Below are positions 1-7,512 of a DNA stretch of 64,000 bases, piece after piece. The DNA comes from an uncultured Alphaproteobacteria bacterium (GTDB lineage Bacteria; Pseudomonadota; Alphaproteobacteria; HIMB59; GCA-002718135). Numbering within the stretch: position 1 is the first letter of the stretch; the number at the start of each line of letters is the position of its first letter. The DNA lies in assembly GCA_902560725.1 (NCBI GenBank), contig CACEMR010000004.1, forward strand, positions 1 through 64,000. Direction: 5' to 3'. Below the pieces are notes generated by a model. The model saw only the letters and a list, made by a program, of their open reading frames with translations, was not told the origin of the DNA and searched no databases. The translations under genes and the position numbers were made by a program.

Positions 1-151
1 ATTTTTTATAATAAACTAATTCATAAGCTTTTTCATACAACATATTCACTTGTTCACTTGCAGTTATATTTGAAGAACTTTCATCTGAACTTGTGCTAGC
101 GGCAAAGCTTCCAGTACTTAAAAATAAAAATAAAAAAATAATTCTAATCAT
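1..151 (-). CDS. Secreted protein N-terminus, cut by window edge
   Basis: Only the first 50 codons are inside the window; the gene continues past base 1. The ATG reads from 151 downward. The first 17 or so residues are a signal peptide (MIRIIF, a Leu/Phe-rich core, then a GSFAAS cleavage region). They are followed by a Ser/Thr/Glu-rich stretch and then an EQVNMLYEKAYELVYYKK-like helix that resembles the start of a tetratricopeptide-type repeat. The function cannot be told from so little. A periplasmic helical-repeat protein is the best guess. Confidence 0.6.
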   Translation of the reverse strand, partial: MIRIIFLFLFLSTGSFAASTSSDESSSNITASEQVNMLYEKAYELVYYKK

Positions 152-209
152 AAAAAATAAATATGATTACAAATAATAATTTCAATGTTCAGGGAGTAAA
201 TTTTCTTAA

Positions 210-668
210 TTAATGACAAGAAATAGCATATTTTTTTAGGCGGTAATAATTGTATGGCCACGGAGTTAAAAAACCAACAATTAGCATTATGGGTATAATC
301 CACCAAACCAACTTTGCCTCTCCTAATATCAACCAATCAACAGAATTCATTGCTATTTCCATAGCAAGCATTGAAATAAAACTCATCGTCAAAGCTGTTT
401 TAAAAGCAATCATTATTGCCATTTGCCTTGATAATATTATCGTTTCCAAGATAATACTTGTAATCAAACCATTAATTATAGCGAAAATCATAATTGATAG
501 AGTAGGCCAATCAATTGAATTTAATTGAAAATAAAAAATAGTTCCAAAATCACCAATTGAGCATCCAAGCAAACACCATAGAGTATTTTTTGCACTTCTT
601 CTCCAAGTATGCTTACATTTCCAATGAAAACTTTGACCGGTTTTTTTAATACTTTGTGTTAAAGACAT
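210..668 (-). CDS. DUF4396 family small membrane protein
   Basis: A 152-aa protein with an N-terminal His/Cys/Trp segment (HWKCKHTW), then NTLWCLLGCSIGDFGT, which is the hallmark block of the DUF4396 family. Three to four hydrophobic segments follow, and the protein ends in a short basic tail. The Cys and His residues near the N-terminus and in the first membrane segment could bind a metal, but no function is established for the family. It stands alone, 137 bp downstream of the YHYH gene on the same strand. Family call is good; role is unknown. Confidence 0.75.
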   Translation of the reverse strand: MSLTQSIKKTGQSFHWKCKHTWRRSAKNTLWCLLGCSIGDFGTIFYFQLNSIDWPTLSIMIFAIINGLITSIILETIILSRQMAIMIAFKTALTMSFISMLAMEIAMNSVDWLILGEAKLVWWIIPIMLIVGFLTPWPYNYYRLKKYAISCH

Positions 669-805
669 AGAAATTATATATTACAAAATTTGTTACTTTA
701 AATATAGTAATTTTATTCTATTTATGAATATGTTGGGACCAGGTTACATACCGAATACGCGCAATTTCAAATAAAATTTTTTCAATTCTTTCAAACGTTA
801 TTATA

Positions 806-1627
806 TTACTTAGGACATGCAGAATTACTAGCACGTTTTTGTCTGAAATTCGCTTCATATGGCCTAGCTTTGAAACAACCTATGAAGCTTGGATAACTAT
901 TTGTTGAGTGGTAATGATATTCCCCATCATGATTGTGACCGTTACACTCATCTATTTTTGTTTTATTATGAACATTTCTATCAACAAAATTCATAATTTT
1001 TATTCCATCAAAAGCCCAACCTATTTGTTTTGATTCCATATTTACTGATTCACCACACAAAGGTCCGTAGTGGTAATGATACATACCTCGTGGATCTGCA
1101 TGTCCCCCACATTGTCCAATTTTTCTATTATATATTGCTATTTTACCTTCACTATCATAAGGCCCACTTAAAACAACTCCATTTAGCGCAACTCCCACCT
1201 CTTGAATTTCTCTAGATATTTTAATTGGTTTTTCTAAAAATTCAGGCACCTTTGGAATTTTAAAAGTAAAAGACTGTTCTGCAGCGCAATTAGGGTTGTT
1301 GGTGAACAAGCTATGATCTGGTATATTATTAGATTTAATAACTAAAAAATTATCTTCATTCTGAATTGTTACTTTATTATCTGCGATAAAGTATTTAGAT
1401 CCATTCTCTTGTCTAGGAAACAATCCATTTGTTTGTTCTTGAATAAAAATTGTATCTCCTGATAAGTTAGAAGCAATTTTGTAATCATTAACAGACCCAT
1501 TATTAAAATTAAAATTATCATGAGAATAATCATGTTTTATATCTTTGTTCTCTAAAAATAATTCATGAGCAATAAGTTTATTTGTATAAAAAAATATTAA
1601 TAAGTAAAAAAACAACAATAATCTCAT
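806..1627 (-). CDS. Secreted YHYH-domain protein
   Basis: A 273-aa exported protein. It has a clear N-terminal signal peptide (hydrophobic residues 2-19, then AHELF). The C-terminal half carries the YHYH domain: GQCGGHADPRGMYHYHYGP at about residues 172-190, and a second block HNHDGEYHYH at about 231-240. The family's many His and Cys residues suggest metal binding in the periplasm or on the surface, but its biochemical role is not established. The middle repeats the usual family phrase on a gene product seen as a reversible mixture of ordered strands and loops (VALNGVVLSGPYDS). No partner gene is evident other than the DUF4396 gene downstream. Confidence 0.8.
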   Translation of the reverse strand: MRLLLFFYLLIFFYTNKLIAHELFLENKDIKHDYSHDNFNFNNGSVNDYKIASNLSGDTIFIQEQTNGLFPRQENGSKYFIADNKVTIQNEDNFLVIKSNNIPDHSLFTNNPNCAAEQSFTFKIPKVPEFLEKPIKISREIQEVGVALNGVVLSGPYDSEGKIAIYNRKIGQCGGHADPRGMYHYHYGPLCGESVNMESKQIGWAFDGIKIMNFVDRNVHNKTKIDECNGHNHDGEYHYHSTNSYPSFIGCFKARPYEANFRQKRASNSACPK

Positions 1628-1925
1628 TAAAAACTTTTTAATAGTTTTATATTATTTGTATAGATTTTTTGTTAACATGGTGCCCCACCCGCGTATCAAC
1701 TCATATTCACTTATGTGATAATTTGATATTGTTTCTTTAGGAAAAGGCCGATTTCAATTACATTAAAAATAGTTTGAGAGAGACAAATGTAAATCCCTGA
1801 TGTACTTTGAATCACTCTTGAATCATTAGAATACACTTTTTATGCAAAATAGCTGAAATTATGGTATTGTCGCACCCTAAGAATTTGACTTATTTTAAGG
1901 TAAATACTAGAGAGTATTCATCTTT
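1628..1925. other. Intergenic region upstream of tRNA-Gln
   Basis: About 300 bases without a convincing ORF. It must contain the promoter of the tRNA-Gln gene; a TTGACT at 1885-1890 is a candidate -35 element, but no well-spaced -10 hexamer could be fixed. Nothing else is recognised. Confidence 0.4.
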
Positions 1926-2000
1926 TGGGGCGTCGCCAAGCGGTAAGGCACCGGTTTTTGGAGTCGGCATTCGTAGGTTCGAATCCTACCGCCCCAGCCA
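1926..2000 (+). tRNA. tRNA-Gln(UUG)
   Basis: A complete cloverleaf with encoded CCA. The acceptor TGGGGCG (1926-1932) pairs perfectly with CGCCCCA (1990-1996), followed by discriminator G and CCA. The D stem is GCC/GGC. The anticodon stem CCGGT/GTCGG encloses the loop TTTTGGA, giving anticodon TTG. The T loop is TTCGAAT. Most of this gene, from its sixth base onward, is repeated exactly at 7428-7500. It is therefore the integration target of the island that follows, and its 3' part may be island-derived. Confidence 0.97.
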
Positions 2001-2003
2001 AAT
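1931..2003 (+). repeat. attL-like direct repeat (in tRNA-Gln)
   Basis: 73 bases, from the sixth base of tRNA-Gln to three bases past the CCA, are identical to 7428-7500 in the same orientation. The sequence diverges immediately on both sides (TGGGG versus AAATT on the left). This is the pattern expected of a site-specific integration into a tRNA gene. Confidence 0.9.
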
Positions 2004-2030
2004 TTTCTACTAAATATTTTTAATTTATAC

Positions 2031-2054
2031 TTTTGACACTCTCTTGCCACTCTT
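2031..2054 (+). repeat. Left arm-type repeat of island
   Basis: The block TTTTGACACTCTCTTGCCACTCTT matches 7348-7371 at 23 of 24 positions in the same orientation. Each block is itself a tandem pair of TTGACACTCT-like 10-mers at 11-bp spacing, here with one change in the second unit. It lies 28 bases inside attL. Spaced short direct repeats beside a tRNA attachment core are typical of integrase arm-binding sites; that role is inferred. Confidence 0.6.
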
Positions 2055-2056
2055 AG

Positions 2057-2104
2057 GAGCCTTTTTTAAGGCTAAAGTTGAAGGTTCGAAACCTTTCACT
2101 AGCT
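2057..2104 (+). pseudogene. Possible tRNA 3'-end remnant
   Basis: The segment 2080-2096 folds as a canonical T arm (stem GAAGG/CCTTT, loop TTCGAAA). It is followed by a seven-base stretch that could be a 3' acceptor strand (2097-2103). A hairpin AGCCTT-TTTT-AAGGCT (2058-2073) stands where an anticodon arm would be, but its loop is the wrong size. There is no CCA and no matching 5' half nearby. It may be the scar of another tRNA-directed event, or chance. Low confidence. Confidence 0.25.
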
Positions 2105-2206
2105 TTATAAATTTAACAAAAATTTAACCTTTAAATATTTCATTATCAATCACATCATAGATATGTCACAAGTCAATCAGCTAAAAGTTTGTTAAGTATT
2201 TTTTAT

Positions 2207-2617
2207 TTAGTCCCACATAATTCCTTCCTTATATGAGAGATTTGTTGATTTACACTTAGGGCATTTAAAATTTTTAATTTTTTTTTCTGTATGTACTATT
2301 TTCTTTCTACTTTTCCTACAGCGCCCACAGTTGTTTACAGAACTAAATAAGAGGGTGTTGTTTTTATCTCTTGCCTCTACCAAAAAAGTATTTTGAACTG
2401 ATGCACACTTTTCACATTGGTAGACTTCATAACCATCATAGGTAAACTTTGCTTCTTTATTATTTTTATATAAATCATTTGCTGCTTGCCACTTTTTTTT
2501 TGGCAATAAATCTATTACATTCTCCAAAGAAGAGAAAAGAAAACCTATGCCAAATAAGTATTCATCGTCATGGCCACAATCATTACATTTAAAATAAAAG
2601 CCACTATCAAAATACAT
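2207..2617 (-). CDS. Zinc-ribbon protein, third gene of island operon
   Basis: A 136-aa protein with three Cys-x2-Cys pairs plus extra cysteines: CNDC near residue 11, CEKC near 69, CGRC near 97 and CPKC near 119. This layout would form two zinc ribbons and suggests nucleic-acid or protein binding. Its ATG overlaps the stop of the preceding gene in a TAATG junction, so translation is probably coupled. No family was recognised. Because it is the last gene of a helicase-methyltransferase operon that itself encodes six zinc ribbons, it is probably a dedicated partner or specificity factor. That role is inference. Confidence 0.75.
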   Translation of the reverse strand: MYFDSGFYFKCNDCGHDDEYLFGIGFLFSSLENVIDLLPKKKWQAANDLYKNNKEAKFTYDGYEVYQCEKCASVQNTFLVEARDKNNTLLFSSVNNCGRCRKSRKKIVHTEKKIKNFKCPKCKSTNLSYKEGIMWD

Positions 2618-3000
2618 TACTTATATAATTCTTCTTTAACATGAGTGTTTAGAATTTTTAAAAAATCATCAAAATTATTAGGGTAAGCATTTTGACCTTC
2701 AGTTTTTATACTTCTCTTTTTAGGTTTATTTATTTTTAATCGCCATTCAGTACCATCCATAATTTCTAGATTAGTATAATCCCTGTTCCAGTCCCAGACT
2801 TTCAATTTATCTAAATCATCCCAAAATATATTTAATTGTTCCTCAGTTAATTTTACTTCTTCTACTATTAAAATTGGATTACTTTCTTCATCAGGATGAG
2901 ATGGTGTTTCGTGATATAAAGTTTGGTTTTTTAAAAATATCCTATCAAAACCTTCATTAAATGAACCAATTTGAAATTCAAAAATTACTAAATTTGACAT
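2617..3000 (-). CDS. Unknown 127-aa protein, second gene of island operon
   Basis: The protein is acidic, without signal peptide or membrane segment. The central part (WDWNRDYTNLEIMDGTEWRL) followed by a GQNAYPNNFDDFLKIL ending resembles a small widespread domain with a W-x-W, DGTxW and NxYPxNF signature found in uncharacterised bacterial proteins. No activity can be assigned. The start ATG overlaps the TAA of the helicase gene by one base, and its own stop overlaps the next ATG in the same way, so all three proteins are likely made in linked amounts. It may be a regulator, inhibitor or structural partner of the large enzyme. Confidence 0.75.
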   Translation of the reverse strand: MSNLVIFEFQIGSFNEGFDRIFLKNQTLYHETPSHPDEESNPILIVEEVKLTEEQLNIFWDDLDKLKVWDWNRDYTNLEIMDGTEWRLKINKPKKRSIKTEGQNAYPNNFDDFLKILNTHVKEELYK

Positions 3001-6000
3001 TATAATTTTATAGAAGGATTAGGATTTTTTATCTCCCCAATTTTCTCCGCACGGATATATGTAAAACGATCAGACATTGAATTAATATTTACAAAGCCAA
3101 AACCATAACCTGCTAATTCTTTTTCAAAAGTATCGATATCTTTAAATGTTTTGGTTGGCTCAATAATATGTATTTTACCATCAAGTTTTAGTGTTCTGTT
3201 TGCTTCTAATAAATATTTTCCAATTGTGTTACCCATAAACGATAAACAGAATATGGCGTGATCTAATGTTTCATTATCAAGAGTTGTGTGAGAGAAATCA
3301 CAGGCAATTACATTTTGATTATACGCAACATGATCAAAGCTATGTACTTCATGACTATCTTTTAAGGCATCATATATTTGTGCTTTGCCACATCCAAAAT
3401 CGCCTATTACATAATCAGAGCGTTCACTAAATACTTTAATCATTTCTTCTATTGGAACAACTGTCCATGACTTTCTATTTTCTTCATACATTTCGTGGTA
3501 GTGATCCCACTCTACTCTATCTTTTGATAAACGATTGTGCAGTTTTTCACTTGAAGTATTGTACCAACGTGCATTCATCTTAGAGAAATCACCAAAGGCA
3601 CCTATTCTTTTTTTAATATTATCTTTGTCGCCAGGTATAAACTGTGCTTTTATTTTTGTACGTTCGATAATAGTCTCTTCTCCACTACTTAGTCTGTCTA
3701 ACCACTTTTTAATATCCTGTACAACTTGAGCTTGAGTACGAATATTTTGATTAGGTAGTTGTCCATCAATTACTGCATCACCAATTGTTTTCTTAAACTT
3801 AATTCTTTCGTAACGTGATTTGCACCATGACCATTCCTGCCCATTTACTTCTGCTCTTGTTAAAGGAATAATAACATTCACTTTATTTTTCTGCCCTTGT
3901 CGATAAATTCTACCAATTAATTGTTCAAATTCTGCATTTGTCCAAGGCATAGAGTTAATAATCAAATTAGAACAAACATTTTGTAGACCATTCACGCCAG
4001 TACCAATGGTACTAGTTCCAATTAAAACATCAAGCTTACCTTTTTTAAAATCATCTATTCCTGACTTATCATCACCTGTGTGGAAACCTACACTCCATCC
4101 AGCTTTAGTAATTTCATCATATAGAAATTTATCAATATCTTGGCGATAGTGTGTATAAATTAGTGTCTTGGGTTTGATGTGTTTTAATATTTCTTTTATT
4201 TTTGCTCTAGTAGTAATCTGCTCAACATTAAGTGGGAACCATTTATTTTGAAGGGCTTTGAATTCGTCAATGTATTCAGAGCAATCAACTTCAATATCAT
4301 CCTTTATATCTATTGAAACAGTCATTGGAATTTTCATTCGCAGGCCATTAGTCATTAAACGCTGGTGCAATTTCATACAGTTTTCTTCACTAATTTTTGG
4401 TTCTAAATCATCATGTTTTTCTCCAGTAATCATTTCAATTAAACCGATACCTTCCTGCAGATTATTAATTACTGGGGTTGCTGACATGCCAAGAACAGCT
4501 AATTTGGGATTAGTTTCTCTTAATTTTGCAATCATAGAATTAATAATCCTTTTACGTTTAGACATTTTTTCAGGATCTTTTTGTTTTGCATAGTGGATTT
4601 CATCAATAACCACAAATTCAATATTTGTATTTTCTAATAACTCCATTACCTTGTCATCAGAATCTTGTTGTTGGAAAGCCTCAAAATTTAAAACCAAAAA
4701 CTTATTTTGGTTTTGATCTTGTAAATTTTGGTATTCCAAATTTTTTGTTTGAATGTAGGTCCCAGGGAAAATTGTTCCTATCTCTTCTTTCCAATTAGTT
4801 ACCACAGCATTTGGACAACACACTAAAGTTAATTTAGAGTCTATTACTCTACTTGCTAAAATAGCCGATAAAGTTTTTCCTGCGCCAGTTCCTGACCAAT
4901 TACCAACTGATCTATCCTTAACAACCCTGCTAGCAGTTCTAAGCTGCATTAAATTAGGAAGTGTTTTTTTGCCATCAATTCTAAAGTTGTAACTTTTTGG
5001 AATTACTAATTTTTCTGCTGCATAATATTCTTCCAGGAACTCCTCTCTAACTTTGAAGGTATATTTGTCTCTCGATTCTGTTTTTTCAATTTCGTTAATC
5101 ACCTCTTTTTTACTGTTTGAGTCAAATAATTTTTTCCATAACTTATTTTTTGCCGACTCTAACAAATATGTAACAGCTTCCTCATCGGAGTTTCTAATGC
5201 AATACTCTAATGTCTCAAATGTATCTTTAACATTAACTGATGGTAGATCTTGTATTATTTCGCTCCCCAACTCAAAGTTTGTATTGAGAGTGCTTTCGTT
5301 TATTTCTTGCAAATTCTCTTCACTAAGATCAATATTCTCTTTTGAGTTTTTATTATCAAAATATGTATCTAAAGATGACTCTTCTTTTTTTATAAATTTA
5401 TCAACCTCTTCTTTTGGTAGTTTATTATTTAAATAATCATTAATAAATTTTTTGGAACTAGAGTGTTTCGATGGCAATCCAGTTTGTTGGAAAATTAGAT
5501 ATATTTCTGAAGCCGTAAGTTTACTTACATAACTTTCAATTGAGTTGATAAAAGCTATTAATGATGATCTTGACCAAACTATTCTATTTGTATTCCTTGT
5601 TTTACATATTGGACAATTAACATTTCTTTTTAATCTTTTTTGTATAGAAGTTTTCCATATATGGTTTGGGTCATTTAAACATTTCCACCAAAACTGATTA
5701 CCGGAATTAAATTTAATTTTTGAAGCTTTTATGCCATTCTTCTTTTCATCAAATTCTTTACCAAATTTTGGATAAATTTTTGTTAAGGAATTAGTTGTTG
5801 AAAGAAATGAATTATTGCAAAAAGGACATTCTTTAACAACCCCGGTTCTGTACTTTATTTTTTGTTTCCAAATATGGTCGTCTGCCACATTACACTTCCA
5901 ATATATTTCTTTAGATGAGTTCGGATTTATTTTTTTAGGATCTAAATCGTTTTTCTCTTTATTTATCTGCTTCGCTATTTCTGGATATAAATCTAATAAG

Positions 6001-6971
6001 GATTCATTTTCTAAAAATTTACTGCCTCTACAATATGGACAACCCATATTTTTGGAATTTGCATGAAGAGATCTCAGCATGTGCGATAAAGTTAACTCAA
6101 AAACATGGTCTTTATTTTTATCACATTGCCACCAAAACTTTTTTCTATGTGATGCAATTGCATCACCGACCTTCTCACTATTAAGAGTGTTTGAGTAATA
6201 TTTTATTAATTTTGGATAAAGAGCTGAGACAGAGTTTGTTTTTGATTTTGTATATTTTGCACAAAATTTACATTTAATTTTTTTATCAATTTGTTTTATT
6301 TCATCTTTAGATAATTTTTTACTATAACTAGTTGCTCTTGCTATTGGTGTTTTAAAGATATGGTCTTCACCCTTTGGGCACTTAATCCAAACATCAAATT
6401 CACTTCCTGGGGAAAGTCTTCCAATTTGTTCATAACTAATCTTATACTCCTTCTTATCTTTTATTACTGACTTATAAATATTTGGAAATAATGAAGAGAA
6501 ATTATTTTCTTTATAAAATCTATAAGATTTTTTACCTAGATTGGCTTTAGTGTTACATTTATAACAAAGAATATTAGCTTTAGTTATAGAATTATATCTG
6601 CTGTTTATTGATTGCTGCCAAATATGATTTGGGTCTTTTTTACACTTCCACCAAACAACAGTACTTGAGCTTATTTTTATTTGACTATTTTTTTTAAAAT
6701 TCTTATTTTTTTTAAAATCGAAATAATCAAAAAATGCCTTTGGAATTTTTTTTAATCTTTCTGCCTCTTTACATTGTTTACAGCCTTGTATTGTTATCTT
6801 GTCGTTTCTTAATCTATTTCTTGGAATTTGTTTCCACTCATGACCGCTCTCACATTTCCACCAAACTTCGAATTTATAAGCTTTTGTAATATCTTCTATT
6901 TTTAATTTTTTATTTTTTGTAGGGTGGAATTCTTTTACAAATATATCTGGTAATGGCAGTTTTGAACTCAT
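3000..6971 (-). CDS. Zinc-ribbon/SNF2-like helicase/Rrp8-like methyltransferase fusion
   Basis: A 1323-aa multidomain protein. Residues 30-470 hold six repeats, each with a W-[WI]-x-C...H-x-[WF] half (near 34, 108, 193, 279, 357 and 430) and a closing C-x2-C. This is the DUF4379-type treble-clef zinc-ribbon pattern. Residues about 660-1080 are a superfamily 2 SNF2-like ATPase with Walker A GTGAGKT (about 693), DEIH (about 789), GMSATP (about 830) and motif VI QLIGRIYRQGQ (about 1020). Residues about 1140-1310 match the Rrp8 methyltransferase family: IGDFGCG (SAM loop, about 1190), then HSFDHVA, ACDF, AIFCLSFMG, EANRTLKLDGK. Rrp8 enzymes methylate rRNA adenine in eukaryotes; the target here is unknown. 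The protein heads a three-gene translationally coupled operon and is the main cargo of the tRNA-Gln island. A nucleic-acid-sensing translocase that modifies DNA or RNA during phage attack is a reasonable hypothesis. Confidence 0.9.
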   Translation of the reverse strand: MSSKLPLPDIFVKEFHPTKNKKLKIEDITKAYKFEVWWKCESGHEWKQIPRNRLRNDKITIQGCKQCKEAERLKKIPKAFFDYFDFKKNKNFKKNSQIKISSSTVVWWKCKKDPNHIWQQSINSRYNSITKANILCYKCNTKANLGKKSYRFYKENNFSSLFPNIYKSVIKDKKEYKISYEQIGRLSPGSEFDVWIKCPKGEDHIFKTPIARATSYSKKLSKDEIKQIDKKIKCKFCAKYTKSKTNSVSALYPKLIKYYSNTLNSEKVGDAIASHRKKFWWQCDKNKDHVFELTLSHMLRSLHANSKNMGCPYCRGSKFLENESLLDLYPEIAKQINKEKNDLDPKKINPNSSKEIYWKCNVADDHIWKQKIKYRTGVVKECPFCNNSFLSTTNSLTKIYPKFGKEFDEKKNGIKASKIKFNSGNQFWWKCLNDPNHIWKTSIQKRLKRNVNCPICKTRNTNRIVWSRSSLIAFINSIESYVSKLTASEIYLIFQQTGLPSKHSSSKKFINDYLNNKLPKEEVDKFIKKEESSLDTYFDNKNSKENIDLSEENLQEINESTLNTNFELGSEIIQDLPSVNVKDTFETLEYCIRNSDEEAVTYLLESAKNKLWKKLFDSNSKKEVINEIEKTESRDKYTFKVREEFLEEYYAAEKLVIPKSYNFRIDGKKTLPNLMQLRTASRVVKDRSVGNWSGTGAGKTLSAILASRVIDSKLTLVCCPNAVVTNWKEEIGTIFPGTYIQTKNLEYQNLQDQNQNKFLVLNFEAFQQQDSDDKVMELLENTNIEFVVIDEIHYAKQKDPEKMSKRKRIINSMIAKLRETNPKLAVLGMSATPVINNLQEGIGLIEMITGEKHDDLEPKISEENCMKLHQRLMTNGLRMKIPMTVSIDIKDDIEVDCSEYIDEFKALQNKWFPLNVEQITTRAKIKEILKHIKPKTLIYTHYRQDIDKFLYDEITKAGWSVGFHTGDDKSGIDDFKKGKLDVLIGTSTIGTGVNGLQNVCSNLIINSMPWTNAEFEQLIGRIYRQGQKNKVNVIIPLTRAEVNGQEWSWCKSRYERIKFKKTIGDAVIDGQLPNQNIRTQAQVVQDIKKWLDRLSSGEETIIERTKIKAQFIPGDKDNIKKRIGAFGDFSKMNARWYNTSSEKLHNRLSKDRVEWDHYHEMYEENRKSWTVVPIEEMIKVFSERSDYVIGDFGCGKAQIYDALKDSHEVHSFDHVAYNQNVIACDFSHTTLDNETLDHAIFCLSFMGNTIGKYLLEANRTLKLDGKIHIIEPTKTFKDIDTFEKELAGYGFGFVNINSMSDRFTYIRAEKIGEIKNPNPSIKL

Positions 6972-7427
6972 TTACTTAATACTCAAAATTATTAATGCTT
7001 AATATTTAACACATCTTAGAGCCTCATAAAAGTTAAGTAAGAACAGGAAAACGGTAAAATTTGAACTATTACTTCCTTGTAGTTAGGTACTTCGCTAAAG
7101 AAATCTAATTTTGTATTATCGGTGTTTTTGTGTTTTATGCTTTTGCAAACCTTTAGAATTACTCGATAAAATTTGAAACAGCATAGAATCTCATAGGTGT
7201 TTTTGGGTGTTTTGAATTTTAAAACAGGTATAGCGGTCACACAGATACCGTACATTTGGTAAATTTTAAAATTTAAATAATAATATAAGCTTTCTCTAGT
7301 TTGGATGTATTTGTTTACTTTTCTAAATTTGAAGTCGAAGGTTTATTTTTTGACACTCTCTTGACACTCTTTGTACCGCATTTTTTAATTTTTTAAAAAA
7401 AATGTACAAAGAATTCTGCGGAAAATT
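6972..7427. other. Non-coding leader and right end of island
   Basis: About 450 bases with no credible gene. It must contain the promoter of the minus-strand island operon. Nested inverted repeats at about 7226-7249 (GGTAT...ATACC around CGGT...ACCG on the other strand) could be an operator. Similar short phrases recur (GGTGTTTTTG near 7110 and 7197; TAAAATTTGAA near 7055 and 7168). The arm-type repeat at 7348-7371 lies near its right end. Confidence 0.4.
7348..7371 (+). repeat. Right arm-type repeat of island
   Basis: The tandem pair TTGACACTCTC/TTGACACTCTT is the better-preserved version of the block at 2031-2054 (23 of 24 bases). It lies 56 bases inside the attR copy of the tRNA repeat. 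It probably marks integrase binding, though no integrase is encoded nearby. Confidence 0.6.
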
Positions 7428-7500
7428 CGTCGCCAAGCGGTAAGGCACCGGTTTTTGGAGTCGGCATTCGTAGGTTCGAATCCTACCGCCCCAGCCAAAT
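7428..7500 (+). repeat. attR-like truncated tRNA-Gln copy
   Basis: An exact copy of 1931-2003. Its upstream bases (AAATT) cannot pair with the 3' acceptor strand, so it is not a working tRNA. It marks the chromosomal junction on the right of the island. The SH3 gene's stop codon lies 13 bases beyond it. Confidence 0.9.
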
Positions 7501-7512
7501 GATTTTAAATAA

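Larger units (their letters stand above)
1931..7500. mobile_element. tRNA-Gln-integrated genomic island (integrase-less)
   Basis: A 5.5-kb segment lies between an intact tRNA-Gln and a copy of it that lacks the first five acceptor bases. Inside are a three-gene operon on the minus strand, paired TTGACACTCT-type repeats close to both ends, and a long non-coding leader. No tyrosine or serine recombinase, replication or transfer gene is present. The island is therefore a non-autonomous or decayed integrative element, or one mobilised by an integrase encoded elsewhere. The cargo (helicase-methyltransferase fusion plus small partners) is typical of defence cargo in general character, but that function is inferred. 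Confidence 0.8.

Noticed and set aside
148-336. A 62-aa minus-strand ORF overlapping the DUF4396 gene
   Set aside because: It lies in a different frame over a real gene end and a signal-peptide start, and has no family features.
3000-6971. Type I restriction or DISARM helicase
   Set aside because: No specificity subunit, no separate DNA methylase, no DrmA/B/C-like genes; the methyltransferase motifs are Rrp8-like, not NPPY-type.
7016-7255. A 79-aa minus-strand ORF upstream of the helicase
   Set aside because: No ribosome site, no recognisable domain and composition unlike the neighbouring genes; it lies in the operon leader.
7428-7500. A second functional tRNA-Gln
   Set aside because: The first five acceptor bases are missing and the flanking bases cannot pair with the 3' strand.
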